64,000 bases of DNA from Caballeronia udeis (GTDB lineage: Bacteria; Pseudomonadota; Gammaproteobacteria; Burkholderiales; Burkholderiaceae): assembly GCF_001544555.2 (NCBI RefSeq), contig NZ_FCOK02000042.1, positions 16,714 to 80,713 on the forward strand, read 5' to 3'. Position 1 is the first letter of the stretch, and every line of letters begins with the position of its first letter. The notes beneath the pieces are model-generated. The model had not been told where the DNA came from and made no database searches. It saw only the letters and a program-made list of their open reading frames with translations. Positions 34,475 through 43,792 of this stretch are shown here, piece after piece. Made by a program: the position numbers and the translations under genes.

Positions 34475-35992
34475 CGCAGAGTTGATCTCCGTGGCCCGCA
34501 GACTCGCGTTCTCGATCGCTGCTCTTGCCCCGGCTTTCAACTGCGTGACCGCTTCAATCAGCGCGTGCCGGAACATCTCGTTCGAGGCAAGTTCGGCTCT
34601 AAAGACATCGCGGCAACCGAGCAGCGCATCGACAAGGCTTTCCGGCGCGTTTCTCGCGTCTCCCACGTTTCCCACGTTTGTCGCAAGCGCGGTCAACCGC
34701 GAGGCCAGCGGATCGCTGATAACGAAAGTGGTGCCGTCGTCGGCACGTCCGCGCAAGAAAACGAACCACGCTGCTACGCCAAGCGCGAGTCTCGAGATTG
34801 GCTGGCCGCGCTCCAGGCGCGCCGCAATGGTCGCGAGAAGGCGCGGCGGAATCTTCTGGCTGCCATCCATGGCAATCTGCGCGCAGCGGTGTTTCAGCGC
34901 CGGGTTCGCATAGCGTTCGAGCAACGCGTCGCGATATGCCATCAGGTCGAACGATGCCGGCACGCTCAAGGTCGGTGCTATCTCGTGCGTCATCATCGAA
35001 TGGATCAGTGCACGCAGTGGTGCGAAGGAAATTGCTTCATCGATGGTTGCGAACCCCGCCAGCATCGACAAGTAAGCGAGTGTCGAATGGGTGCCGTTCA
35101 GCATGCGCAACTTGGCGAGTTCGAACGGCATGACGTCATCCACGAGTTGCGCGCCCACCTGTTCCCATGAGGGACGTCCGGCAGGAAAGCGGTCTTCGAT
35201 CACCCATTGACGAAACGGCTCGCACGGAACCGGCACCTCGTCGCGAAGCCCAAGCGCAACGGCTGCGGCATCACGGTCGGCGTCCGTAGTTGCGGGAACG
35301 ATGCGATCCACCATCGTCGACGGGAACGCGACTTCGAGGTCGATCCAGGTTGCCAGCGCTTCATCAAGCACCCGGGCATGAGAGCAGACCACCTGGCGCA
35401 ATGCCGCGCCGTTGTGCGAAAGGTTGTCGCAAGAAAGTACGGTGAATGGCGCCATGCCGGCATCGCGCCTTGTTTTCAATGCTGCGACGAGGATGCCCGG
35501 TACCGTGCCGGGCTCGCCCGGATGCTCCAGATCATGTGCAATGCCGGGATGACCGAGGTCGACGTCGCCCGTCTTCGTGTTGCGGCAATAGCCCTTTTCA
35601 GTGACCGTCAGCGAGACGATCCGCACGTGAGGGGCGGCGAGCAGGTCGAACAGCCGCGCGCGGTCATACGGTAGCGCGAGCACTTCACGCAGCGCGCGAA
35701 TCACAGTCGTCTTCACGCCCTGCGGCCCGCGTTCCACAACGCTATACAAGCCATCCTGCGCCATCAACGCATCGCGCTTGGTCACGTCACCCTGCAGCGT
35801 GACGCCGCAGATTGCCCAGTCGCCGCCAACGGCCAGCATGGCCTCTTCCGTATAAACCGCTTCGTGCGCCCGGTGAAAATTTCCGATGCCCAAATGAACG
35901 ATGCCAAGGTGCGGTTCGCGCCACTCTGGCGCCAGCAGATGATCCTCGATTGATGGGAGCGTTTTGAGGCAAAGCACGGATTCATCGGTCAT
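34457..35992 (-). CDS. Mannitol dehydrogenase family oxidoreductase (fructuronate reductase-like)
   Basis: NAD(P)-dependent polyol/uronate reductase of 511 residues. The N-terminal dinucleotide site is HLGIGNFHRAHEAVY and the family catalytic motif K-x4-N-x2-H appears as KLRMLNGTH. The length fits mannitol 2-dehydrogenase, UxuB (fructuronate reductase) and related enzymes. Since a mannonate-dehydratase-type gene is divergent from it across 95 bp, interconversion of fructuronate and mannonate is the most likely role; a tagaturonate or mannitol substrate cannot be excluded. Confidence 0.83.
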   Translation of the reverse strand: MTDESVLCLKTLPSIEDHLLAPEWREPHLGIVHLGIGNFHRAHEAVYTEEAMLAVGGDWAICGVTLQGDVTKRDALMAQDGLYSVVERGPQGVKTTVIRALREVLALPYDRARLFDLLAAPHVRIVSLTVTEKGYCRNTKTGDVDLGHPGIAHDLEHPGEPGTVPGILVAALKTRRDAGMAPFTVLSCDNLSHNGAALRQVVCSHARVLDEALATWIDLEVAFPSTMVDRIVPATTDADRDAAAVALGLRDEVPVPCEPFRQWVIEDRFPAGRPSWEQVGAQLVDDVMPFELAKLRMLNGTHSTLAYLSMLAGFATIDEAISFAPLRALIHSMMTHEIAPTLSVPASFDLMAYRDALLERYANPALKHRCAQIAMDGSQKIPPRLLATIAARLERGQPISRLALGVAAWFVFLRGRADDGTTFVISDPLASRLTALATNVGNVGDARNAPESLVDALLGCRDVFRAELASNEMFRHALIEAVTQLKAGARAAIENASLRATEINSASRHNL

Positions 35993-36040
35993 TTTAGGTA
36001 GCCTGGAGCGGGAAAACCCTTGGTTGACGATTAAGTCTAC

Positions 36041-36067
36041 TTGTATGGTAGCATCAATTCCATTGAT
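36041..36067. promoter_or_regulatory. Candidate GntR/UxuR-type operator between divergent uronate genes
   Basis: TTGTATGGTAG at 36041-36051 shares the nine-mer GTATGGTAG with the region upstream of the GntR gene (42815-42823). Directly after it ATCAAT-TCC-ATTGAT at 36053-36067 forms a perfect inverted repeat. The site lies 20-47 bp before the mannonate-dehydratase start. It is probably bound by the FCD-type GntR regulator encoded at 42887, but this is inferred. Confidence 0.5.
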
Positions 36068-36087
36068 CGCACCTCAAGGAAATCCCC

Positions 36088-37296
36088 ATGAAAATCGTCC
36101 GCGCCGATGTCATCGTCAGTTGTCCGGGACGCAATTTCGTCACGTTGAAAGTGGTGACCGACGAAGGGGTATATGGCATTGGCGACGCCACCCTCAATGG
36201 CCGCGAACTGGCCGTGGCTTCGTATCTGAAGGATCACGTGTGTCCGCTGCTGATCGGCCGCGACCCGGGGCGCATTGAGGACATCTGGCAGTTTTTATAC
36301 AAGGGCGCTTACTGGCGTCGCGGCCCGGTGACCATGACTGCCATCGCCGCGGTGGACATGGCGCTGTGGGACATTCTCGGCAAGGTCGCGAACCTTCCCT
36401 TGTACAAGCTGCTGGGCGGCGCGTCGCGTGAGAGCGTCATGGTCTACGGGCATGCGACCGGACGTGACATTCCTGAAGCTCTCGACCGCTATGCGGAGCA
36501 CGTGGAGGAGGGGTACCAGGCTATCCGCATTCAATGCGGTGTGCCGAACATGCGCTCGGTGTATGGCGTATCGAAGGGAACGGGCATGTATGAGCCAGCC
36601 ACCAAAGGTGCGGCGGAAGAGCAGACCTGGTCGTCGGAAAAGTATCTCGACTTCGTGCCCAAGCTCTTCGAAGCGGTACGCGACAAGTTCGGATTCGATA
36701 CCCATCTGCTGCACGACGTGCATCACCGTCTCACACCAATAGAAGCAGCACGGCTGGGTAAATCCATCGAGCCATATCGTTTGTTCTGGATGGAAGACCC
36801 CACACCTGCTGAGAATCAGGCCGGTTTCCGGCTGATTCGGCAGCACACGGTGACGCCGATCGCGGTGGGCGAGGTATTCAACAGCATCTGGGATTGCAAG
36901 CAACTGATTGAAGAGCAGTTGATCGACTACATTCGCGCCACGCTCACGCATGCGGGCGGCATTACGCACCTGAAGCGCATCGCGGATTTTGCCTCGCTTT
37001 ACCAGGTTCGCACGGGTTGCCACGGCCCGTCCGATTTGTCGCCGGTCTGCATGGGCGCGGCGCTGCATTTCGACTTGTGGGTGCCGAACTTCGGCGTGCA
37101 GGAATACATGGGTTTTCCGAAGGAAGCGCTGGATGTTTTCCCGCATGCATGGACCTTCGACCGGGGCACGATGCATCCCGGCGAAGCACCTGGTCATGGC
37201 GTGGATATCGACGAAGAACTCGCAGCGCGTTATCCCTACGATCCGGCTTACCTGCCGGTTGCACGGCTCGAAGACGGCACGCTCTGGAACTGGTGA
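36088..37296 (+). CDS. manD: D-mannonate dehydratase family protein (enolase superfamily)
   Basis: Enolase-superfamily enzyme of 402 residues, the standard ManD/RspA length. Metal and catalytic features: HDVHHRLTP, MEDPTPAEN, GEVFNS, and the TGCHGPSDLSPVCMGAALHF segment characteristic of ManD. The C-terminus PVARLEDGTLWNW is also diagnostic. It dehydrates D-mannonate (or D-gluconate in low-efficiency members) to 2-keto-3-deoxygluconate. It heads a rightward series with MFS, dehydrogenase and second MFS genes. High- versus low-efficiency subgroup cannot be settled by eye. Confidence 0.9.
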   Translation: MKIVRADVIVSCPGRNFVTLKVVTDEGVYGIGDATLNGRELAVASYLKDHVCPLLIGRDPGRIEDIWQFLYKGAYWRRGPVTMTAIAAVDMALWDILGKVANLPLYKLLGGASRESVMVYGHATGRDIPEALDRYAEHVEEGYQAIRIQCGVPNMRSVYGVSKGTGMYEPATKGAAEEQTWSSEKYLDFVPKLFEAVRDKFGFDTHLLHDVHHRLTPIEAARLGKSIEPYRLFWMEDPTPAENQAGFRLIRQHTVTPIAVGEVFNSIWDCKQLIEEQLIDYIRATLTHAGGITHLKRIADFASLYQVRTGCHGPSDLSPVCMGAALHFDLWVPNFGVQEYMGFPKEALDVFPHAWTFDRGTMHPGEAPGHGVDIDEELAARYPYDPAYLPVARLEDGTLWNW

Positions 37297-37358
37297 GCGG
37301 CGGCGTTTGATAGAACCGCCCGGCAGAAACGCCCGGTAGAAAAATCAGGAGACAGGCA

Positions 37359-38729
37359 ATGGCAGATCAGAACAACAGCGCGATGTTACGCCGCGTCGCC
37401 TTTGCATCGACGATCGGCACCGCTGCCGAGTACTACGATTTTTTCGTCTATGGCACGGCTGCAGTGCTCGTGTTCGGCGCGAAGTTTTTCCCCAGCAGCG
37501 ACCCGTTGATCGGGACGCTCGCCGCGTTCGCAACCTATGCAGTAGGCTTTATCGCGCGACCGCTGGGCGGCATTGTATTCGGGCATTTTGGCGATCGCAT
37601 TGGCCGCAAGAAGGCGCTGATTGTCACCATACTGATTGTGGGCCTGGGTACGTTCCTGATTGGCCTGCTGCCTGACTATTCGCAGATCGGCATCTGGGCG
37701 CCGGCTGCACTGATCCTGATTCGTGTGCTGCAAGGTTTCGGTGTTGGCGGAGAACAAGCGGGCGCCGTGCTGCTGACAGCCGAATATGCGCCGCCACCAA
37801 AGCGGGGTTTCTTCGCGAGCCTCGTCCAGCTCGGCGCACCCGCCGGATTCCTGATTCCGGCGGGCATCTTCGCCATCCTCACCGCAACGCTTACGCATGA
37901 GCAACTGCTCGACTGGGGCTGGCGGCTGCCGTTCCTCGGCAGCATCGTATTGGTCGTGGTGGGTTTGTATATCCGGTTGCGCACGGAGGAGTCGCCGGTC
38001 TTCGCGGAGATTCGCAAGACGCAGGCGGTCGAGTCGCGGCCGGTCGTTGAAGTCGTCCGGCAATTCGGCCCCACGATCGTGAAGGGTGTCGGGGCGAAAC
38101 TGATCGAGGCCTGTACGTTCGCGATGTACACGATGATCGTGCTGGCCTACGGACGCGTGCACGGTGTCAGTGAGAGCCTGCTGCTGCAGACGATCATCGT
38201 CGCGGTCACGCTCGAACTGATAGCGATCCCGCTGGCCGGCGCGCTGTCGGACCGGATCGGCCGCCGCGCCACGTTTATTGCAGGCAGCCTGCTGCAGGTC
38301 CTGCTGGTCGTGCCACTGTTTCATGCTGTGGATAGCGGCAGCCGTTTTGCGATCCAGACGGCGATGATTCTCGCGATCACGGTCGGCCATAGTCTTTGCT
38401 ATGCGCCGCAGGCGTCGCTCTTTCCCGAACTCTTTCCGGCGCGGGTGCGTTGCAGCGGCATCGCGTTGATCTGGCAGATCGGCTCGCTGATCGGCAGCGG
38501 CGTACTTGGACTTGTCGCGGTGAAGATGCTTCAGATGACGGGCGGCAGCTCCGTTGGACTGATCGTCTACGTGATTGCGCTGGGCATTGTTTCCACGCTG
38601 TGTATTTATCTTTTGCCTGAAACCGCGCCTTTGCGTCGCGGCGGCGATCTTCACGACTGGGGTACGCCGTCACTCGCTACATCTGCCCGCGAAGCGCGGT
38701 CATCCCCTGTTTTCGCGGCGCGCCGCTAG
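37359..38729 (+). CDS. MFS metabolite:proton symporter (KgtP/ShiA-like)
   Basis: Inner-membrane carrier of 456 residues with twelve hydrophobic spans and the family's N-terminal ASTIGTAAEYYDFFVYGTAA, the loop 2-3 motif GHFGDRIGRKKAL and the second copy GALSDRIGRRATF. This metabolite:H+ symporter branch takes up organic acids such as 2-oxoglutarate, shikimate and citrate. Its position in the uronate locus suggests an aldonate or uronate substrate. Confidence 0.87.
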   Translation: MADQNNSAMLRRVAFASTIGTAAEYYDFFVYGTAAVLVFGAKFFPSSDPLIGTLAAFATYAVGFIARPLGGIVFGHFGDRIGRKKALIVTILIVGLGTFLIGLLPDYSQIGIWAPAALILIRVLQGFGVGGEQAGAVLLTAEYAPPPKRGFFASLVQLGAPAGFLIPAGIFAILTATLTHEQLLDWGWRLPFLGSIVLVVVGLYIRLRTEESPVFAEIRKTQAVESRPVVEVVRQFGPTIVKGVGAKLIEACTFAMYTMIVLAYGRVHGVSESLLLQTIIVAVTLELIAIPLAGALSDRIGRRATFIAGSLLQVLLVVPLFHAVDSGSRFAIQTAMILAITVGHSLCYAPQASLFPELFPARVRCSGIALIWQIGSLIGSGVLGLVAVKMLQMTGGSSVGLIVYVIALGIVSTLCIYLLPETAPLRRGGDLHDWGTPSLATSAREARSSPVFAARR

Positions 38730-38774
38730 CCACGCTTGGTGCCGCGGCACGCACACTATTCAACGGAGCCTCTC

Positions 38775-39812
38775 ATGCTTGCAGCCGTCCTTCACGAACC
38801 GAAACGCCTGCGTATCGACGAAGTCGATGCGCCTCAACCACAGCCGGGTCAGGTTCAGATTCGCGTGCGCGCAGGCGGTATCTGCGGGTCGGACCTGTCG
38901 TATTACTTCAAGGGCAAGAGCGGCGATTTCGCGGTCCGCGAGCCGTTCGTGCTCGGTCATGAAGTCGCGGGTGAAATCGCCGCGCTAGGCGAGGGCGTAA
39001 GTGGCTTGCGCGTTGGCCAGCGTGTTGCCGTGAACCCGGGTCTGAACTGCGGCGAGTGCCGGTTTTGCGTGAAGGGCATGACCAATCATTGCCTGAACAT
39101 GCGCTTCATGGGCAGCGCCTCGACGTTCCCGCACATGCAGGGCATGTTCCGCCAATACATTGCAGTTGCCGCACGTCAATGCGTGCCTGTGCCTGATGCA
39201 CTCGACTTCGCACAAGCGTCGATGGCGGAGCCGCTCGCCGTTGCATTGCACGCGCTGAGGCACGCGGGATCGCTGGTCGGCGCCCAGGTACTGGTGATCG
39301 GGTGCGGACCTATCGGCTGCATTTTGCTATCGGTCGCCCGGCGTTCAGGGGCGCACCGTCTCGTTGCGCTCGATCTCGCGGACAAAGCATTGCAGATGGC
39401 CGCCACGCTGGGCGCCGACCAGACCGTGCTTGCCACCGATCAGGCACAGGTCGAAGCATGGTCCCAGTCGCGCGGCACCTTCGACGTCGTGATCGAAGCA
39501 TCCGGCAGTCCTGCCGGGCTCGATACTGCGCTTCGGGCCGCGCGTGCGGGGGCCACCGTGATCCAGGTGGGCAACCTGCCGGCGGGGCAGTCGCCGGTCG
39601 CGGCGAATCTCGTGATGGCGAAGGAATTGCGTTATCAGGGATCGTTCCGTTTCACCGATGAATACGCGGTCGCCGCCGAAGAAATCGCCACCGGAAAGAT
39701 CGATCTGAGTCCGTTGATGACGCATGTCTTTCCGCTCGCGGACGCAAACCATGCGTTCGAAGTGGCGCATGACCGCAACCAGTCGGTGAAGGTGCATCTG
39801 CAGTTCGACTGA
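38775..39812 (+). CDS. Zinc alcohol dehydrogenase, L-idonate 5-dehydrogenase-like
   Basis: MDR-family dehydrogenase of 345 residues. Catalytic zinc ligands are Cys in GGICGSDLS and GHE in VLGHEVAGE; structural zinc cysteines lie in NCGECRFCVKGMTNHC; the NAD site is VIGCGPIGCI. The pattern and the aldonate context fit L-idonate/gluconate 5-dehydrogenases. ATG 38775 follows CGGAG; the ATG at 38736 has no such site. It may feed 5-keto-gluconate-type intermediates into the pathway. Confidence 0.85.
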   Translation: MLAAVLHEPKRLRIDEVDAPQPQPGQVQIRVRAGGICGSDLSYYFKGKSGDFAVREPFVLGHEVAGEIAALGEGVSGLRVGQRVAVNPGLNCGECRFCVKGMTNHCLNMRFMGSASTFPHMQGMFRQYIAVAARQCVPVPDALDFAQASMAEPLAVALHALRHAGSLVGAQVLVIGCGPIGCILLSVARRSGAHRLVALDLADKALQMAATLGADQTVLATDQAQVEAWSQSRGTFDVVIEASGSPAGLDTALRAARAGATVIQVGNLPAGQSPVAANLVMAKELRYQGSFRFTDEYAVAAEEIATGKIDLSPLMTHVFPLADANHAFEVAHDRNQSVKVHLQFD

Positions 39813-39873
39813 ATCCCTATTACCGCATTGCCCGAGCGCCCGATCACAAAGAGGCGTATTCCAGGAGACATTC

Positions 39874-41172
39874 ATGTTCAGAAGCCAGCGCTGGTTCGTG
39901 GTCGGTTTGCTGTTTCTCGCCGGCGTGATCAACTATCTTGACCGCGCTGCGCTGTCGATCGCGGCCCCGTTGATCCAGAAGGATCTCGATTTTTCGCATG
40001 CGCAGATGGGCATTGTGTTCAGCAGCTTTTTCATCGGCTATGCGCTGTTCAATTTTGTTGGCGGCGTGCTGTCGGACAAGGTCGGCGCAAAGAAAGTGTT
40101 CGGCGCGTCGATGGGCATCTGGTCGATATTCTGCGGAGCGACCGCACTGGCAAGCAGCCTGGTTTCGTTGATCGTGTTACGGGTTCTGTTCGGCATGGGA
40201 GAGGGTCCGTTCAGTTCGTCGAACAGCAAGATGGTCAACAACTGGTTTCCGCGCCGCGAAGTGGCGAGCGCCATTGGTGTGATCAGTTCGGGTACACCGC
40301 TGGGCGGCGCGCTTGCGGGGCCGGTGGTCGGCTACATGGCAATTCGCTTTGGCTGGCGCTGGGCGTTCGTCGCCATCATGCTGCTCGGTCTGCTATGGCT
40401 CGTGGCGTGGACCTTGACCACGACTGAACAGCCGCAGCAGGACAAGCGCGTGAAACCCGAGGAGCTTGCGTTGATTGTCGCCGGCCAGCAGCAGGCTTCG
40501 TCGATGGAGCATGCGCCTGAAGGCGAGAAGGTCGGGCTGAAGTTTTACCTGAAGCAGCCGATTATCCTCGCGACGGCGTTCGCCTTTTTTGCCTACAACT
40601 ATGTGTTGTTCTTCTTCCTGTCATGGTTCCCCACGTACCTGACCGAAGCGCACCACATGTCGCTTCATGACATGAGCATTGCGACCGTGATTCCCTGGGT
40701 GCTTGGCAGTATCGGCCTTGCCGCGGGTGGTTTTGTCACCGACATGATTTTGCGGATTACAGGTAAGCCGTTGCTCGCGCGGCGGATCGTTTTATCGGTC
40801 TGCCTCGGGGTAGCAGCGGTATGTGTCGGATTTGCCGGTCGGGTTGAAAGCATGGAGGGGGCGGTCGCGTTGATGTCGGTCTCGATCTTCTTCCTCTATG
40901 TCACGGGCGCAGTCTATTGGGCCGTGATCCAGGACACCGTCCGGCGCGAGAACGTAGGGGGCGTGGGTGGTTTTGTGCATCTGCTGGCTAACCTCGCCGG
41001 GGTGATCGGGCCGGCGGTGACCGGCTTCATCGTGCAAGCGACTCATGGTGCGTATGGCAGTGCGTTTGTACTTGCAGGGGCCGTCGCGGTGCTGGGTGCG
41101 CTTTGTTCGTTGATATGGATTCGCGAACCGCGTGGCGACAAGCTGAAGGCGCAGCGGGTAGTGGTGTCGTAG
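39874..41172 (+). CDS. MFS transporter, anion:cation symporter family (hexuronate type)
   Basis: Carrier of 432 residues with twelve spans. The ACS-family opening WFVVGLLFLAGVINYLDRAA and FSSFFIGYALFNFVGGVLSD, and GMGEGPFSSSNSKMVNNWFP, are close to hexuronate and glucarate transporters (ExuT/GudP). It is the last gene of the manD series, 61 bp after the idonate-type dehydrogenase, and likely imports the uronate or aldarate that the locus degrades. Confidence 0.88.
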   Translation: MFRSQRWFVVGLLFLAGVINYLDRAALSIAAPLIQKDLDFSHAQMGIVFSSFFIGYALFNFVGGVLSDKVGAKKVFGASMGIWSIFCGATALASSLVSLIVLRVLFGMGEGPFSSSNSKMVNNWFPRREVASAIGVISSGTPLGGALAGPVVGYMAIRFGWRWAFVAIMLLGLLWLVAWTLTTTEQPQQDKRVKPEELALIVAGQQQASSMEHAPEGEKVGLKFYLKQPIILATAFAFFAYNYVLFFFLSWFPTYLTEAHHMSLHDMSIATVIPWVLGSIGLAAGGFVTDMILRITGKPLLARRIVLSVCLGVAAVCVGFAGRVESMEGAVALMSVSIFFLYVTGAVYWAVIQDTVRRENVGGVGGFVHLLANLAGVIGPAVTGFIVQATHGAYGSAFVLAGAVAVLGALCSLIWIREPRGDKLKAQRVVVS

Positions 41173-41407
41173 GTTTCGCTCGCGCCGGTGGATGGGATTG
41201 GGGGGGCTGGTGGTTTTGGGGGTAGCGGTCTGAGTTAACGCTGGGTTGCGCAAGGGTTGACTACGGTACGCAGTGCGCAAGAGTGGGAACGCCGATGTGA
41301 GAAGCACGCCGCGAACGACGATAGCGCTAGCGAAGCCGCATAAGCCCCGCCCTGGGGCTACTGACGAAGGAAGGCCCGCAAGGGCGCGGGCCACTGGCTA
41401 CGACCGA

Positions 41408-41710
41408 CTACTCGCCAAAAGGCGATTTCTTTCCACCATCCGTCAAGTCCATTATCTTGTTTCCTTGTCCGTCCGTAATCAAGGCGAGCGGGCGCAACTC
41501 GGGAAATTGCGACACAAGCGACATCAAGATAGTTCCGCCGACGCGCCGCGCGGCTTCATCATCCAACGGGTTTTGATCGTCTACGGGTATTTCCATAAAC
41601 GCCCGTTGCTGCGCATTGGCTATGCCATCGAGCGCATTTTCTGATACCCAAAACTGACGAACCGTCTTTGTGGCCGGGTCATATTTGGTAAGGAGATATT
41701 GAAAAAACAT
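41408..41710 (-). CDS. Small unknown protein, possible immunity partner
   Basis: Protein of 100 residues beginning MFFQYLLTKYDPATKTVRQF with no signal peptide, acidic on the whole (FMEIPVDDQNPLDDEA). Its ATG immediately follows the TAG of the 307-residue gene (TAGATG), so the two are translationally coupled. I do not recognise the family. Small acidic products encoded directly after a larger protein with a Cys-rich tail are often immunity proteins, which is the basis of this suggestion. Confidence 0.5.
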   Translation of the reverse strand: MFFQYLLTKYDPATKTVRQFWVSENALDGIANAQQRAFMEIPVDDQNPLDDEAARRVGGTILMSLVSQFPELRPLALITDGQGNKIMDLTDGGKKSPFGE

Positions 41711-42634
41711 CTAGTAACCTCGACACGATTGAAAATTGGAAAATGCGCGTTGCTTGCATAGCGCCAAGGTGCGCGGGTCTCGATAAATTGCGCCTGCAAA
41801 TCGGCACTGTTCCAACTCGAATTCATACATTGCGTGGCAATCGGCTTCTTGCGCTTCGCTGACGCCACGCGCCGCAATAGACAATACATCATCACCGGCC
41901 GCGCTCTTCACGTACTCAAACGGCGCGGCATCGCCTAACGGCGTGCTCCCCGCGCGAAGCTCGGTCACGTCGCCAAGGTTTGGAACGCCTTCGTCCTCTG
42001 CCGCGTCGTTGAACGATGGAAGCGACGACGCCACAGCGGAAACGACCGCTCCGACAGACGACGCAAACACCGCCAACCCGCCACTTGTTGCCCGTGCGGC
42101 ACGGGTTCGCGCGCCCGCTTCGGCCATTGTTTCGATATGACGGAACGGTTTTAGCGCGCTCGCTGCTCGCGCGGCGCGCTCATCAATCGCCTGGTTATAC
42201 GCTTTAAAATCGTCCCGGTGCGCTTTCGACCGGGCCGCGTAGCTGCTGGCACGTTCGGCAATGTCCTTTTCATACGCCGCGTCATCGTATTGGCGCATTG
42301 GAACGAAGCCACTATGCGCAATGTAAGCGGGTTCGGCTCGAAGAATCACGACCGACCCGTCGAGCACGCAGCGACATAAGCACGTCACGACTTCACGCGG
42401 ATTATCTTCCCACATTCCCGATAGATGCCACGGAATTGATTCTTTGATGAATGTTCGAATCCGGGCCACGACTTCAGGTTGAGACGCCCAATGTCTCTCG
42501 TTCCGATCCGCAAACAGTTTCGCCCCTGCGGCGAGTGCATCAAGCTCGGTTTCGTAGCGCTCACGGGGCGACAAATCACTCGGATCACACAGCATGTATC
42601 GGTAACGTCCGTAGTTGAAAAGTTCCACGCACAT
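41711..42634 (-). CDS. Unknown 307-residue protein, polymorphic-toxin-like
   Basis: No enzyme family is recognised. Visible parts are an N-terminal domain with several Cys/Trp residues (TCLCRCVLDG at about 84-93), an Ala-rich charged helix (roughly 120-180), one hydrophobic stretch at 184-204 and a C-terminal segment of about 45 residues with Cys266, Cys277, Cys293 and Cys304 spaced like a disulfide-locked helical hairpin. AGGAGAC precedes the ATG. It interrupts the interval between the hexuronate carrier and its presumed GntR regulator, on the opposite strand, and is coupled to a small acidic protein. Confidence 0.5.
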   Translation of the reverse strand: MCVELFNYGRYRYMLCDPSDLSPRERYETELDALAAGAKLFADRNERHWASQPEVVARIRTFIKESIPWHLSGMWEDNPREVVTCLCRCVLDGSVVILRAEPAYIAHSGFVPMRQYDDAAYEKDIAERASSYAARSKAHRDDFKAYNQAIDERAARAASALKPFRHIETMAEAGARTRAARATSGGLAVFASSVGAVVSAVASSLPSFNDAAEDEGVPNLGDVTELRAGSTPLGDAAPFEYVKSAAGDDVLSIAARGVSEAQEADCHAMYEFELEQCRFAGAIYRDPRTLALCKQRAFSNFQSCRGY

Positions 42635-42809
42635 CCCGTTTGTCTCCTGATTTTTAACGGCAAACGCGAAACCCTAACGCACTTTTCCGTGCGTTCATCT
42701 CAATAAAGGCATGCAGCAAACGGCTGCCCATGGCCGCCCCGCGCTATCCGCGGACAACCTCTCTCCAATATCAGCCCTATCTCCAACGTCTAAATCAACC
42801 GCTGCGGCG

Positions 42810-42823
42810 TGGTAGTATGGTAG
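42810..42823. promoter_or_regulatory. Candidate GntR autoregulatory site
   Basis: Two TGGTA half-sites at 42810-42814 and 42818-42822 stand eight bases apart, giving TGGTAGTATGGTAG. The core GTATGGTAG also occurs before manD at 36043-36051. The site is about 65 bp upstream of the GntR start, where an autoregulatory operator would be expected. Confidence 0.45.
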
Positions 42824-42886
42824 GTGACAAGATGAAGTCCAGGCTTTATCTTTGTCCTCTCTTTACTCTTCGTTCAGGTATGGGTC

Positions 42887-43759
42887 ATGGTCACGAAAAA
42901 CGTCTTGCCGGCGCCGTTGCGACGTGACGCGTCGTCTTCGTTAGACGGCATCGGTAGCAATGAAAGAGCGGCTTCCTCTACATCGCCGGCCGCGCCTGCC
43001 CGTGGCCGCGCTCGCGCAACTGAACCACGTGTAGCGCTGCCCAATCTGCGTGCTCAGCTTCAGGTTGAGTCGCACGAGCCCATCGGCAAACAAATCTTTC
43101 GCGCCCTGCGCGAAGCCATTTTTTCGGGCGCGCTGGTGCCGGGCACGCCTCTGTCCGAAACCGAAGTTTCAGAAATGTTCCAGGTCTCCCGGCAACCGGT
43201 TCGCGAAGCGTTTATCAAGCTCGTCGAGTCGGGCGTGCTGCAGGTGCTGCCGCAAAGAGGAACCTTCGTGAAGAAGATCTCTCCACGACGCGTGCGCGAA
43301 GGCAGGTTCATCCGGGAAGCGATCGAGGCCGCGGTGGCCCGCAAGGCCGCGGTCGAAATCACCACGGAACAGCTTGCGGAGCTCGCCGAAAATCTACGCG
43401 ACCAGAAGACCGCGGCAAAGGTGAACGACACCACATCGTTCCTTGCGCTCGACGAACGGTTTCACTTCCTGATCGCACAATCCATTGACTGCGTCGCGGC
43501 ATGGGACACCATCCAGGACATCAAGGCCCAAATGGATCGCGTGCGTTATCTGAGCCTGCCGGAAGTCTCGCCGCTTGAATTGCTGATCAAGCAGCACGCA
43601 CGGATTCTGAGTGGACTGAAAGCGCATGACGCCGATGCCGCTGAAGAAGCCATGCGCGCCCATCTGCGTGAAATCCTGGTCTCGCTAAAACCAGTCGCCG
43701 AACGCAATCCGGATTGGTTTGAACCCGATGAAGGCGAGCGCGTCCACCTTGCCAACTAG
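42887..43759 (+). CDS. GntR family regulator with FCD domain
   Basis: Protein of 290 residues. After a disordered Ala/Pro/Arg-rich N-terminus of about 55 residues comes a GntR winged helix (QIFRALREAIFSGALVPGTP, then SETEVSEMFQVSRQPVREAF), followed by an FCD ligand domain from about 135 (REGRFIREAIEAAVARKA, with likely metal His in DERFHFLI, IKQHARIL and RAHLREIL). This is the UxuR/ExuR-like branch. It probably represses the uronate genes at 34.5-41.2 kb, from which it is now separated by a 1.5 kb insert. Confidence 0.88.
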   Translation: MVTKNVLPAPLRRDASSSLDGIGSNERAASSTSPAAPARGRARATEPRVALPNLRAQLQVESHEPIGKQIFRALREAIFSGALVPGTPLSETEVSEMFQVSRQPVREAFIKLVESGVLQVLPQRGTFVKKISPRRVREGRFIREAIEAAVARKAAVEITTEQLAELAENLRDQKTAAKVNDTTSFLALDERFHFLIAQSIDCVAAWDTIQDIKAQMDRVRYLSLPEVSPLELLIKQHARILSGLKAHDADAAEEAMRAHLREILVSLKPVAERNPDWFEPDEGERVHLAN

Positions 43760-43792
43760 CCGGCCGGCGCTGCGCCGCGCTCGGCCAGACTC

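Noticed and set aside
37386..38654. Leftward 422-codon frame opposite the MFS carrier
   Set aside because: Composition (Gln, Arg, His, Asp) and lack of motifs mark it as a shadow; the MFS gene has all family features.
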